A stretch of 64,000 bases of DNA from Rhodococcus maanshanensis NBRC 100610 (GCF_001894865.1 NZ_BCXA01000012.1:124001-188000); one strand, 5' to 3'; positions 25,734 through 35,226 are shown, numbered from the stretch's first letter. The notes: generated by a model from the sequence alone, not told the origin. Translations and numbers: made by a program.

Positions 25734-28049
25734 TCAGCGGGATTGGCGCTCGACGACCCACGCTGCGATCTGAGCTCGGGAGTTGAAACCCAGCTTCGCC
25801 AGCACGTGCTCGACGTGCCCCTGCGCGGTCCGCTGCGCGATCACCAGCTTGGCGGCGATGGCCTTGTTGGTCAGGCCCTGCGCGACCAGATCGGCGACCT
25901 GCAGTTCGCGTGGCGTCAGGGTCGTCGCGGCACCGGTCGGTTCCGGGTTCTCCTCGCCGAGGTCCTCCCCGAGCGCGAAGGCGATCGTCTCCTGCGCGGT
26001 CCAACGGGCGCCGTCCCGAAACGCCGACTCGAACGCCGACTCACCCAGTGCCCGGCGGGTCCGCCGCTCGCACTCCTCGTGGTACGACTCCAGCTTCGGC
26101 ACGACGGCTCCCGGGCTGCCCACCCGCTGCCACATGGTCCGCGCCGCGCCCAGCAGCAGCGCGGCGCGGCGGGCCCGGTCCGTCGCGATGGCGATCCAGG
26201 CCTTCGCCTCCACGCACATCGCGGTCGCGAGCATGTCGTCGGTCTGCCGGGCGAGCTGCAGGCCCCTCTCGAGCAGCTCATCAGCCCGCCGCGGATCGGT
26301 CTTCCACAGCGCCAGCCCGAGGGCACAGACCGCGTAGGCGCGGTAGACGAATTCGCCGCTGGCCCCGCTGATCGCGAGGGCATGTTCCTGGTACTCGATG
26401 GCCCGGGCGGGATCGTCGAGCAGCCCGTATGCCACGGCGAGCCCGAGCAGGGTCGAGATCTGCCGGATGGGATTGCCTTGCGTGCGGAATACCTCGAGGG
26501 CCTCCTCCAGACAGGCCACCGCGCGGGGGACATCGCCTGCGAAGGCGGCCAGGTAACCGGCGGCATGCATCACGACCCCACGGACCGCCGGGTCACCGAG
26601 ATCCTCGGCGAGGCGGAGCGCCTCCTCCGCCTGTGCCGTCGCGGTCGTGATGTCGCCCTGGTTGCCCGTGAGCAGGCAGTTGGCGCACAGCGCCTTGATC
26701 CGATGGGCGGTCGGGACCTCTCCCGGCAGGTCGAGCGCGCGGTCGAGCCAGTGTCGGCCCTCGCTGAGCAGACCGCGGGAGAGCCAGAACGGGAACATCG
26801 CGATGGCGATCCGCATCGCGTGGTCCGCCTCGCCGGGTTCCTTCGCGCTGAACTCCATGGCCTCGCGCAGGTTCGGTTGCTCCCTGGCGATTCGGACCAT
26901 CAGTTCCGGCTGCCGGGGACCGATCCACTCGGAGCGTGCTCCCAGCATCAGCCCCTCGTACCAGTCCCGGTTCCGCCGGAGCAGTGCCTCGAATTCGCCC
27001 GCTTCGCGTAGCTTCTCGCGCCCGTACGCGCGCAGGGTCTCGAGCATCCGGTACCGCACCTCGGAGCCCGCCTCTTCGCGGATCAGGATCGACTTGTCCA
27101 CCAGCGAGGCCACCACGTCGAGCAGGTCGGGCGGATCGACCAGGCCGCCTGTACAGACGCCCTCGGCCGAATCCAGCCCGAAGCTGCCCGCAAACACCGC
27201 GAGCCTGCGCCACAGCACCTGCTCGGCACGCGTGCACAGTTCGTGGCTCCAGTCGATGCTCATCCGCAGAGACTGTTGCCGGGTCAGCGAGCCTTGCCTG
27301 CTGACGGTCATGTACAGGTCGTTGAGTCCTTCCAGGATCTCCTCGGCGGGGATGGACCGCATCCGCCTGGCCGCCAATTCGATCGGCAGCGGCAAGCCGT
27401 CCAGCCGCCGACAGATCTGCACGATCTGCGCCAGGTTGTCCTCGGTGAGCGCGAAGCCGGGCAGCGCCGCGGCGGCGCGCTCGGCGAACAGCGCCACCGC
27501 CTCGTATTGCGGCACGTTCTGCAGTTCTGGCGTGGGACCCCGGTCCGGGACCGCCAGTGCGGGCACCCGCAGCACGGCCTCGCCGCCGATGACGAGCGGT
27601 TCCCGGCTGGTCGCGAGGATGCGCAGGTCCGGACAGGACCGGAGTAGAGAATCCGCGAGCTTCGCGACCGCGTCGATCAGGTGCTCGCAGTTGTCCAGCA
27701 CCAGCAGCAGGGTGCGGGTGGTCAGGTACTCGGTGAGCAGGACCAGCGGCGGGTGCGCCGGATGTTCTCGCAGGCCCAACGCGGTGGCGACGGTGTCGGG
27801 CACCAGCGCCTCGTCCTGGAGCTCTCCGAACTCGACGAGCCAAACCCCGTCCTCGAACGCGCGGCGCGAGTCCTCCGCCACCCGCAATGCGAGTCGGGTC
27901 TTCCCCACGCCGCCGATCCCGGTCAGCGTCACCAATCGGGCGCCGGAGAGCAGCCGCTTGGCCTCGGTGAGTTCGGGTCGACGCCCGACGAAGCTCGTCG
28001 GTTCGATGGGTAGGTTCCCGATGGCTCTGGCCCGCGTGCCGGGCGGCAT
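25734..28049 (-). CDS. Large ATP-binding LuxR-family regulator (LAL type)
   Basis: A 771-residue STAND-type regulator. An NB-ARC-like ATPase starts at about residue 20 (TSFVGRRPEL), with Walker A TGIGGVGKTRLA (about 43) and a Walker B-like LLLVLDNCEHL. An arm and winged segment follow (QQSLRMSIDWSHELCT), then TPR-like helices through about 650. A C-terminal LuxR helix-turn-helix is LTPRELQVADLVAQGLTNKAIAAKLVIAQRTAQGHVEHVLAKLGFNSRAQ in outline. A short AGAGGGA precedes the ATG at 28049. It interrupts the DUF3180/DUF6779 pair that is adjacent in mycobacteria and is on the opposite strand to that cluster, which suggests insertion. The inducer and targets are unknown. Similar NB-ARC/TPR parts occur in the regulator at 60421. 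Confidence 0.9.
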   Translation of the reverse strand: MPPGTRARAIGNLPIEPTSFVGRRPELTEAKRLLSGARLVTLTGIGGVGKTRLALRVAEDSRRAFEDGVWLVEFGELQDEALVPDTVATALGLREHPAHPPLVLLTEYLTTRTLLLVLDNCEHLIDAVAKLADSLLRSCPDLRILATSREPLVIGGEAVLRVPALAVPDRGPTPELQNVPQYEAVALFAERAAAALPGFALTEDNLAQIVQICRRLDGLPLPIELAARRMRSIPAEEILEGLNDLYMTVSRQGSLTRQQSLRMSIDWSHELCTRAEQVLWRRLAVFAGSFGLDSAEGVCTGGLVDPPDLLDVVASLVDKSILIREEAGSEVRYRMLETLRAYGREKLREAGEFEALLRRNRDWYEGLMLGARSEWIGPRQPELMVRIAREQPNLREAMEFSAKEPGEADHAMRIAIAMFPFWLSRGLLSEGRHWLDRALDLPGEVPTAHRIKALCANCLLTGNQGDITTATAQAEEALRLAEDLGDPAVRGVVMHAAGYLAAFAGDVPRAVACLEEALEVFRTQGNPIRQISTLLGLAVAYGLLDDPARAIEYQEHALAISGASGEFVYRAYAVCALGLALWKTDPRRADELLERGLQLARQTDDMLATAMCVEAKAWIAIATDRARRAALLLGAARTMWQRVGSPGAVVPKLESYHEECERRTRRALGESAFESAFRDGARWTAQETIAFALGEDLGEENPEPTGAATTLTPRELQVADLVAQGLTNKAIAAKLVIAQRTAQGHVEHVLAKLGFNSRAQIAAWVVERQSR

Positions 28050-28213
28050 CACACCGTCCCTCTCGTCTCGTGATCCCTTCTGGCAACGGTACCGTTCGGC
28101 CGCGCATCTCCGGGCGGTCTCCGCCCAGGACATGCCTCCCGAATCACGCCGGCTCCGCTTCGGCCGGACACGGGCCCGGCCCGTTGTGACGGCGGGTGGT
28201 CGGTGCGGACGGC

Positions 28214-28219
28214 TATCCT
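28214..28219 (+). promoter_or_regulatory. Leaderless -10 box for the DUF6779-type gene
   Basis: TATCCT lies seven bases before the ATG at 28227, within GGCTATCCTCGGCTGC. The same GGCTATCCTCG string recurs at 29300-29310 before the DUF2520 gene, supporting both as promoters. Confidence 0.6.
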
Positions 28220-28226
28220 CGGCTGC

Positions 28227-29243
28227 ATGACTGTTTCTGGTCGCGCGGCCTCGCTTCGGCGGTACAAGCGCAGCACGAGCCAGATGTTCGTCGCCGCGCT
28301 GGTGGCACTGGCGGTGATCGCGAGCCTGTTCATGATCTTCAGCAACAGCGTCCAGTTGCTGCGTGTCGGCCTGGTCGTCGCCCTGTGGGCGGCGGTCATC
28401 GCGGCGATCGCGATGACGAAGTACCGCCGCGAATCCGCCGCCGACAAGGCGAAGGTGCGCGATCTGCAGACCGTGTACGAGTTGCAGCTCGAGCGCGAGA
28501 TCACCGCGAGGCGTGAGTACGAGATGGGCGTCGAGGCCAAGGTCCGCAGCGAGGCGGATCTCGATGTCTCCGAGATCGCGGCCCTGCGGGCGGAGCTGGC
28601 GGCGCTTCGCGGCAGCCTCGAGGTGTTGTTCGAGGGCAGGCTGCCCGTCGACCGGGTCGCGCTGCAGGCCGACGCCACCCGGATCCCGGAGCTGGCGAGC
28701 GCGGCGCGGCCGAAGACGTTCACCCCCGACCCCGCCTACTCGGCCGCCCCAGGCGCGGGGCCGACGTTCGCCACTCCGGACGACGACCCGGTCACCGCCG
28801 AGGTCATGGTTGTCGGGGAGCCCGAGACCGAACCGGAGCCCGCCGTTCCGGCAGCGGCATTCCCCATTCCGAGGCAGGTGCCCCCGCCGCGCCCGGCCAG
28901 GCAGCCCGCGGCCACGCAGCCGCCGCCCGAGCCGGTGCCGCCGATCCCGGTTCCCGAGCCGGTGCCGCCGACCCCTGACCCCGCACCGCTGCCCGAACCC
29001 GAGCCCGTCCCGGTGCCCGAGCCGGGGCCGACGCCCCAGTCCGCGCCCACGGACGAGGTCTCGTCCCGCAGGGCTCGGCGGCGTGCCGCCGAGCCGGAGC
29101 CCGCGGCCGAGGCCGATGGTGAGCCTGCCGTTCCGGTTGGCGCGCACTCGAAGGGGCTCTCGGTGGCCGAGATCATGGCGAACATGAAGAGCGCGGAGGC
29201 CGAGACGGACGAGCCGAGGTCCGGTCGCCGCCGCCGCGACTGA
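28227..29243 (+). CDS. DUF6779-type membrane protein with Pro-rich tail
   Basis: 338 residues, corresponding in place and architecture to Rv3604c. It has an Arg-rich start and two hydrophobic spans (about 20-38 and 47-64). A coiled-coil-like charged stretch follows (about 72-130: SAADKAKVRDLQTVYELQLEREITARREYE...). A long Pro/Glu-rich low-complexity region runs from about 155 to 290. It ends in a short conserved motif, GLSVAEIMANMKS, and a basic C-terminus. Function is unknown; the layout suggests a membrane-tethered scaffold. ATG 28227 agrees with the leaderless -10. Confidence 0.8.
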   Translation: MTVSGRAASLRRYKRSTSQMFVAALVALAVIASLFMIFSNSVQLLRVGLVVALWAAVIAAIAMTKYRRESAADKAKVRDLQTVYELQLEREITARREYEMGVEAKVRSEADLDVSEIAALRAELAALRGSLEVLFEGRLPVDRVALQADATRIPELASAARPKTFTPDPAYSAAPGAGPTFATPDDDPVTAEVMVVGEPETEPEPAVPAAAFPIPRQVPPPRPARQPAATQPPPEPVPPIPVPEPVPPTPDPAPLPEPEPVPVPEPGPTPQSAPTDEVSSRRARRRAAEPEPAAEADGEPAVPVGAHSKGLSVAEIMANMKSAEAETDEPRSGRRRRD

Positions 29244-29301
29244 GCCGGGGCGTGCTTTAGATCACTCTGTTCCGCCATGGCGGCCGTCCCGGCGCTGCGG
29301 C

Positions 29302-29307
29302 TATCCT
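29302..29307 (+). promoter_or_regulatory. -10 box upstream of the DUF2520-panC-panD-coaX operon
   Basis: TATCCT in GGCTATCCTCGCTG repeats the string found before the previous gene. Transcription would start near 29314, leaving a leader of about 50 bases before GTG 29363. Confidence 0.5.
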
Positions 29308-29362
29308 CGCTGTGAACGTCTGGTACCCGCCCTGCGGGACTGGAACGAACGAGAGGACAACG

Positions 29363-30289
29363 GTGACCTCCTCCGAGATCACTCAAGACCCCGCGCCCGC
29401 ACGATTGACCATCGGAATCGTCTCGGCGGGACGCGTGGGAACGGCGATCGGTGCCGCGCTCGAGCGCGTCGGCCACATCGTCGTCGCCTGTTCCGCGGTA
29501 TCCGATGCGTCGATTCGCAGGGCCGAGACCAGGCTCCCCGAGACCGAGATCCTGCCCGCCGCCGAGGTGGCGTCGCGTTGCGAGTTGTTGCTGCTCGCCG
29601 TCCCGGACGATGAGCTCGCTGGCCTGGTCGGCGGCCTGGCGGCAACCGGTTCGGTCAAGCCCGGCACCCTCGTCGTGCACACCTCGGGCGCCAACGGCAT
29701 CGGTGTGCTCGCGCCGCTGACCGCCCTCGGTGCGCTGCCGATGGCGATCCATCCCGCAATGACCTTCACCGGGCACGACGAGGACACCGCTCGGTTGTCC
29801 TCCGCGTGTTTCGGCATCACCGCGGCGGACGAGATCGGCTACGCGATCGCGCAGTCGCTTGTCCTCGAGATCGGCGGGGAGCCCGTCCGGGTCCGCGAAG
29901 AGGCCCGTCCGCTTTACCACGCGGCGCTCGCGCACGGCAGCAATCACCTGGTCACCCTGGTCGTGGACGCCGTTGCCGCGCTCCGCGTCGCGCTCGCGGG
30001 CGAGGAACTCCTCGGCCAGCAGCTCATCGACGACCAGCCCAACGGGGTGGCCGAGCGGGTGCTGGGCCCGTTGCTGTCCGCCGCCCTCGACAACGCGCTC
30101 AGGCGCGGTCCTGCGGCACTGACGGGGCCGGTCGCCCGCGGTGACGCCGCGGCGGTCGCGACCCACCTCCGGGTCCTGCAGGACGTCGACCCCCGGATCG
30201 CGGCCGGCTACCGCGCCCTCTCACTTCGGTCCGCTCAGCGGGCCGGGTCCAAGCCCGAACTCATCGAGATCCTGGAGGGCCGCTCGTGA
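29363..30289 (+). CDS. Rossmann-fold DUF2520 protein
   Basis: 308 residues from GTG 29363, which has GAGAGGA just upstream. An N-terminal NAD(P)-binding Rossmann fold ([25 protein letters not shown]-x-x-x-x-G variant) is followed by a conserved HTSGANG/HPAMTF segment and an all-helical DUF2520 domain ([19 protein letters not shown]). It resembles ProC or 6-phosphogluconate dehydrogenase folds. It is always next to panC in Mycobacteriales (Rv3603c), so a ketopantoate- or pantoate-related reduction has been suggested by context but is not shown here. The stop overlaps panC (GTGA). Confidence 0.88.
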   Translation: MTSSEITQDPAPARLTIGIVSAGRVGTAIGAALERVGHIVVACSAVSDASIRRAETRLPETEILPAAEVASRCELLLLAVPDDELAGLVGGLAATGSVKPGTLVVHTSGANGIGVLAPLTALGALPMAIHPAMTFTGHDEDTARLSSACFGITAADEIGYAIAQSLVLEIGGEPVRVREEARPLYHAALAHGSNHLVTLVVDAVAALRVALAGEELLGQQLIDDQPNGVAERVLGPLLSAALDNALRRGPAALTGPVARGDAAAVATHLRVLQDVDPRIAAGYRALSLRSAQRAGSKPELIEILEGRS

Positions 30290-31200
30290 ACGGCTACGCA
30301 CGCGGTGAACTGACCGTGCACCACGAACCCGCCGAGCTGACCAAGGTCACCAAGGCGCTGCGCGGCGTCGGACGCCAGGTGGCATTGGTCCCGACCATGG
30401 GTGCGCTGCACGCGGGGCACCTGGAGATCGTCCGTCAGGCCAAGCTCCGTGGCGGCGTGGTGGTGGTGTCGATCTTCGTCAACCCGTTGCAGTTCGGCGC
30501 GGGCGAGGATCTCGACGCGTACCCGCGCACTCTGGACCGGGACCTCGAGCTGCTGCGCGAGGCCGGGGTGGAGTTGGTGTTCGCGCCGTCGGTTGCCGCG
30601 ATGTACCCGGCAGGCCGGCGCACCATGATCCACGCGGGTCCCCTCGGCAGCGAACTCGAAGGGGCGAGCCGCCCGACGCATTTCGCCGGGATGCTGACCG
30701 TCGTGAACAAGCTGTTCCAGATCGTCGGACCCAACCTCGCGTACTTCGGCGAGAAGGACTACCAGCAGCTCACGCTGATCCGGCAGATGGTCCGCGACCT
30801 GAACCTGGACGTCGAGGTCTATGGCGTCCCGACCGTGCGCGAGCAGGACGGCCTCGCGCTGTCCTCGCGGAACCGATACCTCGACGAGGCCCAGCGCACC
30901 GCGGCCGCGACCATCTCCGCCGCACTGGTGGCGGGCGCGCACGCGGCGGCAGGGGGAGCAGAGGCGATCCTCGCCACCGCCCGTGAGGTGCTGGCGACGA
31001 CCCCCGAGGTGGACGTCGACTACCTCGAGGTGCGCGGCGTCGACCTGGGACCGGCGCCCGAGCGCGGGGACGGGCGACTGCTCGTCGCGGCCAAGGTCGG
31101 TGGCACCCGATTGATCGACAACGTCGGCGTCGCCGTCGGCACCGGATTCCTCGAACGGGAAGAGGATTCCCGTACCTCCCAGACGACAGCGGCCGGGTAA
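30286..31200 (+). CDS. panC: Pantothenate synthetase
   Basis: ATP-dependent condensation of pantoate with beta-alanine. 304 residues; GTG 30286 overlaps the previous stop. The nucleotidyltransferase HxGH signature is in [16 protein letters not shown] (about 42), with [23 protein letters not shown] next. A pantoate-binding loop reads [20 protein letters not shown], and the KMSKS-like element is [15 protein letters not shown]. The C-terminal dimerisation domain is followed by a short polar tail. Works with PanD two genes on. Confidence 0.96.
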   Translation: MNGYARGELTVHHEPAELTKVTKALRGVGRQVALVPTMGALHAGHLEIVRQAKLRGGVVVVSIFVNPLQFGAGEDLDAYPRTLDRDLELLREAGVELVFAPSVAAMYPAGRRTMIHAGPLGSELEGASRPTHFAGMLTVVNKLFQIVGPNLAYFGEKDYQQLTLIRQMVRDLNLDVEVYGVPTVREQDGLALSSRNRYLDEAQRTAAATISAALVAGAHAAAGGAEAILATAREVLATTPEVDVDYLEVRGVDLGPAPERGDGRLLVAAKVGGTRLIDNVGVAVGTGFLEREEDSRTSQTTAAG

Positions 31201-31250
31201 GAGCGCCCCTCCACCGACCTGAATTTCCAGCCAGACCCGAAGGACACAAC

Positions 31251-31691
31251 ATGTTTCGCACCATGATGAAGTCGAAGATCCACCGCGCCACCGTCACCCA
31301 CGCCGATCTGCACTACGTCGGTTCGGTCACCGTGGACCAGGACCTGATGGACGCCGCCGACCTGCTCGAGGGTGAGCAGGTGTGCATCGTGGACATCAAC
31401 AATGGCGCCCGTCTGGAGACGTACGTCATCGCGGGTGAGCGCGGTTCCGGGGTGATCGGGATCAACGGTGCGGCAGCGCATCTGGTGCACCCCGGCGACC
31501 TGGTCATCCTCATCGCCTACGGCGTGATGAACGAGCAGGAGGTCCGCGACTACCAGCCGCGCGTGGTCTTCGTCGACGCCGACAACAAGGCCATCGAGCT
31601 CGGTGCCGACCCGGCGCACGCCCCCGAGGGGTCGGGCCTGATCACCCCGCGGATGCTCTCCACCCTCGAAGACGCCTCGGCGCTGGTGTAG
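31251..31691 (+). CDS. panD: Aspartate 1-decarboxylase proenzyme
   Basis: A pyruvoyl-dependent enzyme making beta-alanine from aspartate for PanC. 146 residues beginning [20 protein letters not shown]. The self-cleavage Gly24-Ser25 lies in HYVGSVTVD, giving the pyruvoyl group on the alpha chain. [25 protein letters not shown] and a conserved Arg-Tyr environment complete the beta-barrel. The frame ends three bases before the coaX start. In M. tuberculosis this is a pyrazinoic-acid target. Confidence 0.96.
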   Translation: MFRTMMKSKIHRATVTHADLHYVGSVTVDQDLMDAADLLEGEQVCIVDINNGARLETYVIAGERGSGVIGINGAAAHLVHPGDLVILIAYGVMNEQEVRDYQPRVVFVDADNKAIELGADPAHAPEGSGLITPRMLSTLEDASALV

Positions 31692-31693
31692 CC

Positions 31694-32509
31694 GTGCTGC
31701 TCACCGTCGACGTCCGCAACACCAACATCTCACTCGGGTTGTTCACCGGCACGGGCGACCACTCGAAGTTGGTGCGGGACTGGCGGATGCGCACGGATCC
31801 GCGGATGACGGCGGACGAGTTGGCCTGGATGCTGCGGGGCCTGCTCGGGGAGCGAGTGGACCAGATCGTCGGGGTGTCGGCGCTGTCCACAGTCCCGTCG
31901 GTGCTGCGGGAACTGCGGGTGATGCTGACCCGGTACTGGGAGCACGTCCCGCACGTGGTGGTCGAGCCCGGTGTGCGAACCGGGGTGCCGCTGCTGGTCG
32001 ACAACCCGAAGGAGGTCGGGGCCGACCGGATCGTCAACAGTCTTGCCGCGCATCACCTTTACGGCGGGCCGTGCATCGTCGTGGACTTCGGGGTCGCGAC
32101 CTGTGTCGATGTGGTCTCGGCGAAGGGTGAGTTCCTCGGCGGGGCGATCGCGCCTGGCCTGGAGACCTCGACGGACGCGCTCGCCTCGCACTCGGCTGCG
32201 CTGCGGAAGTTCGAGCTGGTGCGCCCGAGGGCCGTGGTCGGCAAGAACAGCGTCGAGTGCATGCAGGCCGGGGCGATCTTCGGGTTCGCAGGCTTGGTGG
32301 ACGGTCTGGTGCGCCGGGTGCGCGCCGAGGTGCCCGCGTTCGCGGGCGACGACGTGAACGTGATCGCAACGGGGGAGAGCGCCCCACTGGTGATGCCGGA
32401 GTCGGAGACGATCGCGCACATCGAGAGGGACCTCGCGCTCGAGGGCCTGCGGATCGTCTATGAGCGCAACCAGGCCCGACGGGCCGCGAAGCACCCACCG
32501 GTGGCCTGA
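31694..32509 (+). CDS. coaX: Type III pantothenate kinase
   Basis: First step of CoA synthesis, 271 residues, ASKHA fold. The phosphate loop [12 protein letters not shown] has Arg where many bacteria have Gly, as in mycobacterial CoaX. It continues with [24 protein letters not shown] and the catalytic-Asp strand [30 protein letters not shown]. The second phosphate loop is in [19 protein letters not shown] 31694 follows panD directly, so panC-panD-coaX form one vitamin-B5/CoA operon. Confidence 0.95.
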   Translation: MLLTVDVRNTNISLGLFTGTGDHSKLVRDWRMRTDPRMTADELAWMLRGLLGERVDQIVGVSALSTVPSVLRELRVMLTRYWEHVPHVVVEPGVRTGVPLLVDNPKEVGADRIVNSLAAHHLYGGPCIVVDFGVATCVDVVSAKGEFLGGAIAPGLETSTDALASHSAALRKFELVRPRAVVGKNSVECMQAGAIFGFAGLVDGLVRRVRAEVPAFAGDDVNVIATGESAPLVMPESETIAHIERDLALEGLRIVYERNQARRAAKHPPVA

Positions 32510-32528
32510 CCGCCGATGGTCGGAGGGT

Positions 32529-32556
32529 TTGCCAATTCGGGGTTCTGTGCCACACT
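32529..32556 (+). promoter_or_regulatory. Promoter of the cysteine-dioxygenase leader transcript
   Basis: TTGCCA (32529-32534) and CACACT (32551-32556) are spaced 16 bases, a plausible SigA-type pair. Transcription would then start at or next to the GTG at 32564, making the leader peptide leaderless. Confidence 0.5.
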
Positions 32557-32563
32557 GGTTGGC

Positions 32564-32605
32564 GTGAATCGCCGCATGGTTGCTCAGGAGTGTTGTCGAG
32601 GCTGA
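32564..32605 (+). CDS. Cysteine-codon leader peptide (MNRRMVAQECCRG)
   Basis: A 13-residue reading frame starting with GTG and ending at TGA 32603. The tandem TGT TGT codons (32591-32596) lie three codons before the stop. It is preceded by a promoter that would make it leaderless and followed by competing hairpins and then cysteine dioxygenase. Cys-codon attenuator peptides are known in mycobacteria upstream of cysteine-related operons; this one resembles them in size, leaderless start and terminal Cys codons. Two adjacent Cys codons are rare in so short a frame. The assignment is from pattern, not from expression data. Confidence 0.65.
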   Translation: MNRRMVAQECCRG

Positions 32606-32646
32606 ACGCCGCCTCGACTCGTTGAGGCACGTCTCACGGCCTTGAC
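32595..32646 (+). promoter_or_regulatory. Candidate cysteine attenuator (competing stem-loops)
   Basis: Four segments can pair in mutually exclusive ways. Segment 1, GTCGAGGC (32595-32602), overlaps the second Cys codon. It pairs perfectly with segment 2, GCCTCGAC (32611-32618). Segment 2 also pairs, with one G-U, with segment 3, GTTGAGGC (32621-32628). Segment 3 pairs, with two G-U, with segment 4, GCCTTGAC (32639-32646). A ribosome stalled on the Cys codons would cover segment 1 and release segment 2. No U-tract follows 3:4, so control may be by Rho or by access to GGAG at 32661. Confidence 0.55.
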
Positions 32647-32672
32647 CAATTCACCCTCCTGGAGTTTCTCCC

Positions 32673-33239
32673 ATGCTTTCCACATCTGTGGTCTCTTCTT
32701 CGGTGCCGTCACCGGTCACCGCACTGTCCTCGCCGAGCCGCCTGCGGCCTGCCGACCTGCTGCGCATCACCGATCAGGGCGCGCAGGACGTGCTCGACGG
32801 CCGCTTCGCCGATCTGCTGCCAGGGGCCGGCTCGTGGCCGACGGACGAGCGCTGGTCCACCCGCCTGCACGCCGACGATGACGTCGACGTCTGGCTGATC
32901 AGCTGGGCGCCAGGCCTCGCGACCGAACTGCACGACCATGCCGGATCGCTCGGCGCGCTCACCGTGCTGAGCGGTGTCCTGGCCGAATACCGTTGGAGCG
33001 GTGGTGAACTGAAGTACCGCACGCTCGGCGCGGGCGATCAGGCCTCCTTCCCGCTCGGTTGGGTGCACGACGTCATGCAGGCCCCAGGCGACCCGGTGGA
33101 TCCGGTCGCTCCGACGCTGAGCGTGCACGCCTACTCGCCGCCGCTCACGGCGATGTCCTACTACGAGGTGACCGATCAGGGCACCCTGCGGCGCACCCGC
33201 ACCGAGCTGACCGATCTCCCGGAAGGACAGTCGGCATGA
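32673..33239 (+). CDS. Cysteine dioxygenase type I
   Basis: A cupin enzyme that oxidises L-cysteine to cysteine sulfinate with O2 and Fe(II). 188 residues. Metal ligands fit the CDO three-His pattern: His87 and His89 in ATELHDHAGSLGALTVLSG and His132 in PLGWVHDV. Residues 1-24 are a Ser/Val-rich, non-conserved start. A ribosome-binding site, GGAG at 32661, lies eight bases before the ATG. It is coupled by ATGA to a rhodanese-like gene, a pairing seen in other actinobacteria. The Cys leader upstream suggests that it responds to the cysteine supply. Confidence 0.9.
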   Translation: MLSTSVVSSSVPSPVTALSSPSRLRPADLLRITDQGAQDVLDGRFADLLPGAGSWPTDERWSTRLHADDDVDVWLISWAPGLATELHDHAGSLGALTVLSGVLAEYRWSGGELKYRTLGAGDQASFPLGWVHDVMQAPGDPVDPVAPTLSVHAYSPPLTAMSYYEVTDQGTLRRTRTELTDLPEGQSA

Positions 33240-33658
33240 CCATCGACCAGATGCTCGAGAAGGCCCGCGCGAGCTACCGCCGCATGTACGTGTTCGAGGT
33301 CGCCGAGGCCGTCGCCCGCGGCGCGATCATCGTCGACATCCGGCCGCAGGCCCAGCGTGCCGCCGAGGGGGCGTTGCCCGGCGCGCTGGCGATCGAACGG
33401 AACGTGCTCGAGTGGCGCCTCGACCCGACGAGCAGCGCACGCATCGCGCTGGCCGTCGATCACGACGTCGAGTGGATCGTGGTCTGCTCGGAGGGCTACA
33501 CGTCCAGCCTGGCGGCCGCGGCGCTGCAGGAACTGGGCCTGCACCGGGCGACCGATCTCGTCGGCGGGTACCAGGCGCTCCGTTCCGCCGGTCTGCTCGG
33601 CGTCGCGACGCGGGCCCGGCACTACGTTCGGGAGGCCGCGGCCGTCGCCGCTCACTGA
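33236..33658 (+). CDS. Rhodanese-like sulfurtransferase
   Basis: A single-domain rhodanese of 140 residues. The fold markers are [37 protein letters not shown] and a catalytic loop CSEGYTSS with Cys84, the expected persulfide carrier. A C-terminal [11 protein letters not shown] closes the domain. It starts inside the stop of cysteine dioxygenase (ATGA), so the two act together, probably in handling sulfane sulfur from cysteine oxidation. Cytosolic, with no signal peptide. Confidence 0.88.
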   Translation: MTIDQMLEKARASYRRMYVFEVAEAVARGAIIVDIRPQAQRAAEGALPGALAIERNVLEWRLDPTSSARIALAVDHDVEWIVVCSEGYTSSLAAAALQELGLHRATDLVGGYQALRSAGLLGVATRARHYVREAAAVAAH

Positions 33659-33666
33659 GGGCGCAT

Positions 33667-33672
33667 TATGCT
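33667..33672 (+). promoter_or_regulatory. Leaderless -10 for lysS
   Basis: TATGCT sits eight bases before the GTG at 33681. There is no ribosome-binding site between, so the lysS transcript is probably leaderless. Confidence 0.55.
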
Positions 33673-33680
33673 GGTCACCC

Positions 33681-35192
33681 GTGAGTGATGCAGCAATTCA
33701 GCAGGCCGATGACACCCCCGAGCAGCTCCGGATCCGCCGAGAGAAGCGGGACCGGATCCTGGCGCAGGGTCAGGAGGCCTACCCGGTCTCGGTGCCGCGC
33801 ACGCACACGCTCGCACAGGTGCGCGCGCAGCACCCTGACCTGGAGCCGGACACGGCCACGGGCACCGAGGTCGGCGTCGTCGGCCGGGTGATCTTCGTCC
33901 GCAACACCGGCAAGCTCTGCTTCGCGACGTTGCAAGAGGGCGACGGCACCCAGCTGCAGGCCATGATCAGCCTGGCCTCCGTCGGCGAGGACGCGCTGGC
34001 GGCGTGGAAGTCGGACGTCGACCTGGGCGACTTCGTCTTCGTGCACGGCGAGGTGATCAGCTCTCGCCGCGGCGAGCTCAGTGTGATGGCCGACGCCTGG
34101 CAGATCGCATCGAAGTCGCTGCGTCCGCTGCCGGTCGCGCACAAGGAGATGAACGAGGAGTCGCGGGTCCGTCAGCGGTACGCCGACCTGATCGTGCGGC
34201 CCGAGGCGCGGGAGATGGCCCGCAAGCGTGTCGCGGTGGTCCGTGAGCTGCGCAACGCGCTCGAGCGGCGTGGGTTCCTCGAGGTGGAGACCCCGATGCT
34301 GCAGACGCTGGCCGGCGGCGCGGCGGCGCGCCCGTTCATCACCCATTCGAATGCCCTCGACATCGATCTGTATCTGCGGATCGCCCCGGAACTGTTCCTC
34401 AAGCGATGCGTCGTCGGCGGTATCGAGAAGGTTTTCGAGATCAACAGGAACTTCCGCAACGAGGGCATCGATTCGACGCACTCGCCGGAGTTCGCGATGC
34501 TCGAGACGTACGAGGCATACGGCACCTACGACGATTCCGCGACGATGACACGCGAATTGATCCAGGAGGTGGCGCAGGCCGCCTTCGGGACCCAGCTGGT
34601 GACGCTCGCGGACGGCACCGAGTACGACCTCGGCGGCGAGTGGAAGACGCTCGAGATGTACCCGTCGCTGTCCGAGGCGATCGGGGTGTCGGTCACCCCC
34701 GAGACGACCGTCGACGAACTGCTCGCCCTCGCGGAGAAGGTCGGACTCGAGGTGCCAAAGGACAAGGGGTACGGCCACGGCAAGCTCGTCGAGGAGCTGT
34801 GGGAGCACCAGTGTGGCGACCAGCTCTTCGCGCCCACCTTCGTGCGGAACTTCCCTGTGGAGACCTCGCCGCTGACCCGTCAGCACCGCAGCGAGCCGGG
34901 CGTGACGGAGAAGTGGGACCTCTACGTGCGCGGGTTCGAGCTGGCCACCGGCTACTCGGAGCTCGTCGACCCGGTGATCCAGCGTGAGCGGTTCGTCGAC
35001 CAGGCGCGGCTGGCGTCGGCTGGCGACGACGAGGCGATGGCCCTTGACGAGGAGTTCCTCGCCGCGATGGAGCAGGGAATGCCGCCCACGACGGGCACCG
35101 GCATGGGGATCGACCGTCTGTTGATGGCGTTGACCGGTTTGGGAATCCGCGAAACTATCCTCTTCCCAATTGTGCGCCCCTCGGCTCGCTGA
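33681..35192 (+). CDS. lysS: Lysyl-tRNA synthetase, class II
   Basis: Charges tRNA-Lys; cytosolic homodimer. 503 residues from GTG 33681. An N-terminal OB-fold ([33 protein letters not shown]) is followed by the class II core. Motif 1 is [21 protein letters not shown], motif 2 is [24 protein letters not shown], and motif 3 is [15 protein letters not shown]. Length and motifs are those of the housekeeping enzyme, LysS of the Rv3598c position, and not of the LysX lysyl-phosphatidylglycerol fusion. The coding sequence is followed by a 119-bp promoter region for lsr2. Confidence 0.96.
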   Translation: MSDAAIQQADDTPEQLRIRREKRDRILAQGQEAYPVSVPRTHTLAQVRAQHPDLEPDTATGTEVGVVGRVIFVRNTGKLCFATLQEGDGTQLQAMISLASVGEDALAAWKSDVDLGDFVFVHGEVISSRRGELSVMADAWQIASKSLRPLPVAHKEMNEESRVRQRYADLIVRPEAREMARKRVAVVRELRNALERRGFLEVETPMLQTLAGGAAARPFITHSNALDIDLYLRIAPELFLKRCVVGGIEKVFEINRNFRNEGIDSTHSPEFAMLETYEAYGTYDDSATMTRELIQEVAQAAFGTQLVTLADGTEYDLGGEWKTLEMYPSLSEAIGVSVTPETTVDELLALAEKVGLEVPKDKGYGHGKLVEELWEHQCGDQLFAPTFVRNFPVETSPLTRQHRSEPGVTEKWDLYVRGFELATGYSELVDPVIQRERFVDQARLASAGDDEAMALDEEFLAAMEQGMPPTTGTGMGIDRLLMALTGLGIRETILFPIVRPSAR

Positions 35193-35226
35193 CCTCTTTC
35201 AATTGCTGAATTGCTTTTCTCCGGTA

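Noticed and set aside
32642-32881. An alternative frame over the start of cysteine dioxygenase
   Set aside because: The CDO frame has the metal-binding histidines and a well-placed GGAG; the alternative has no conserved sequence.
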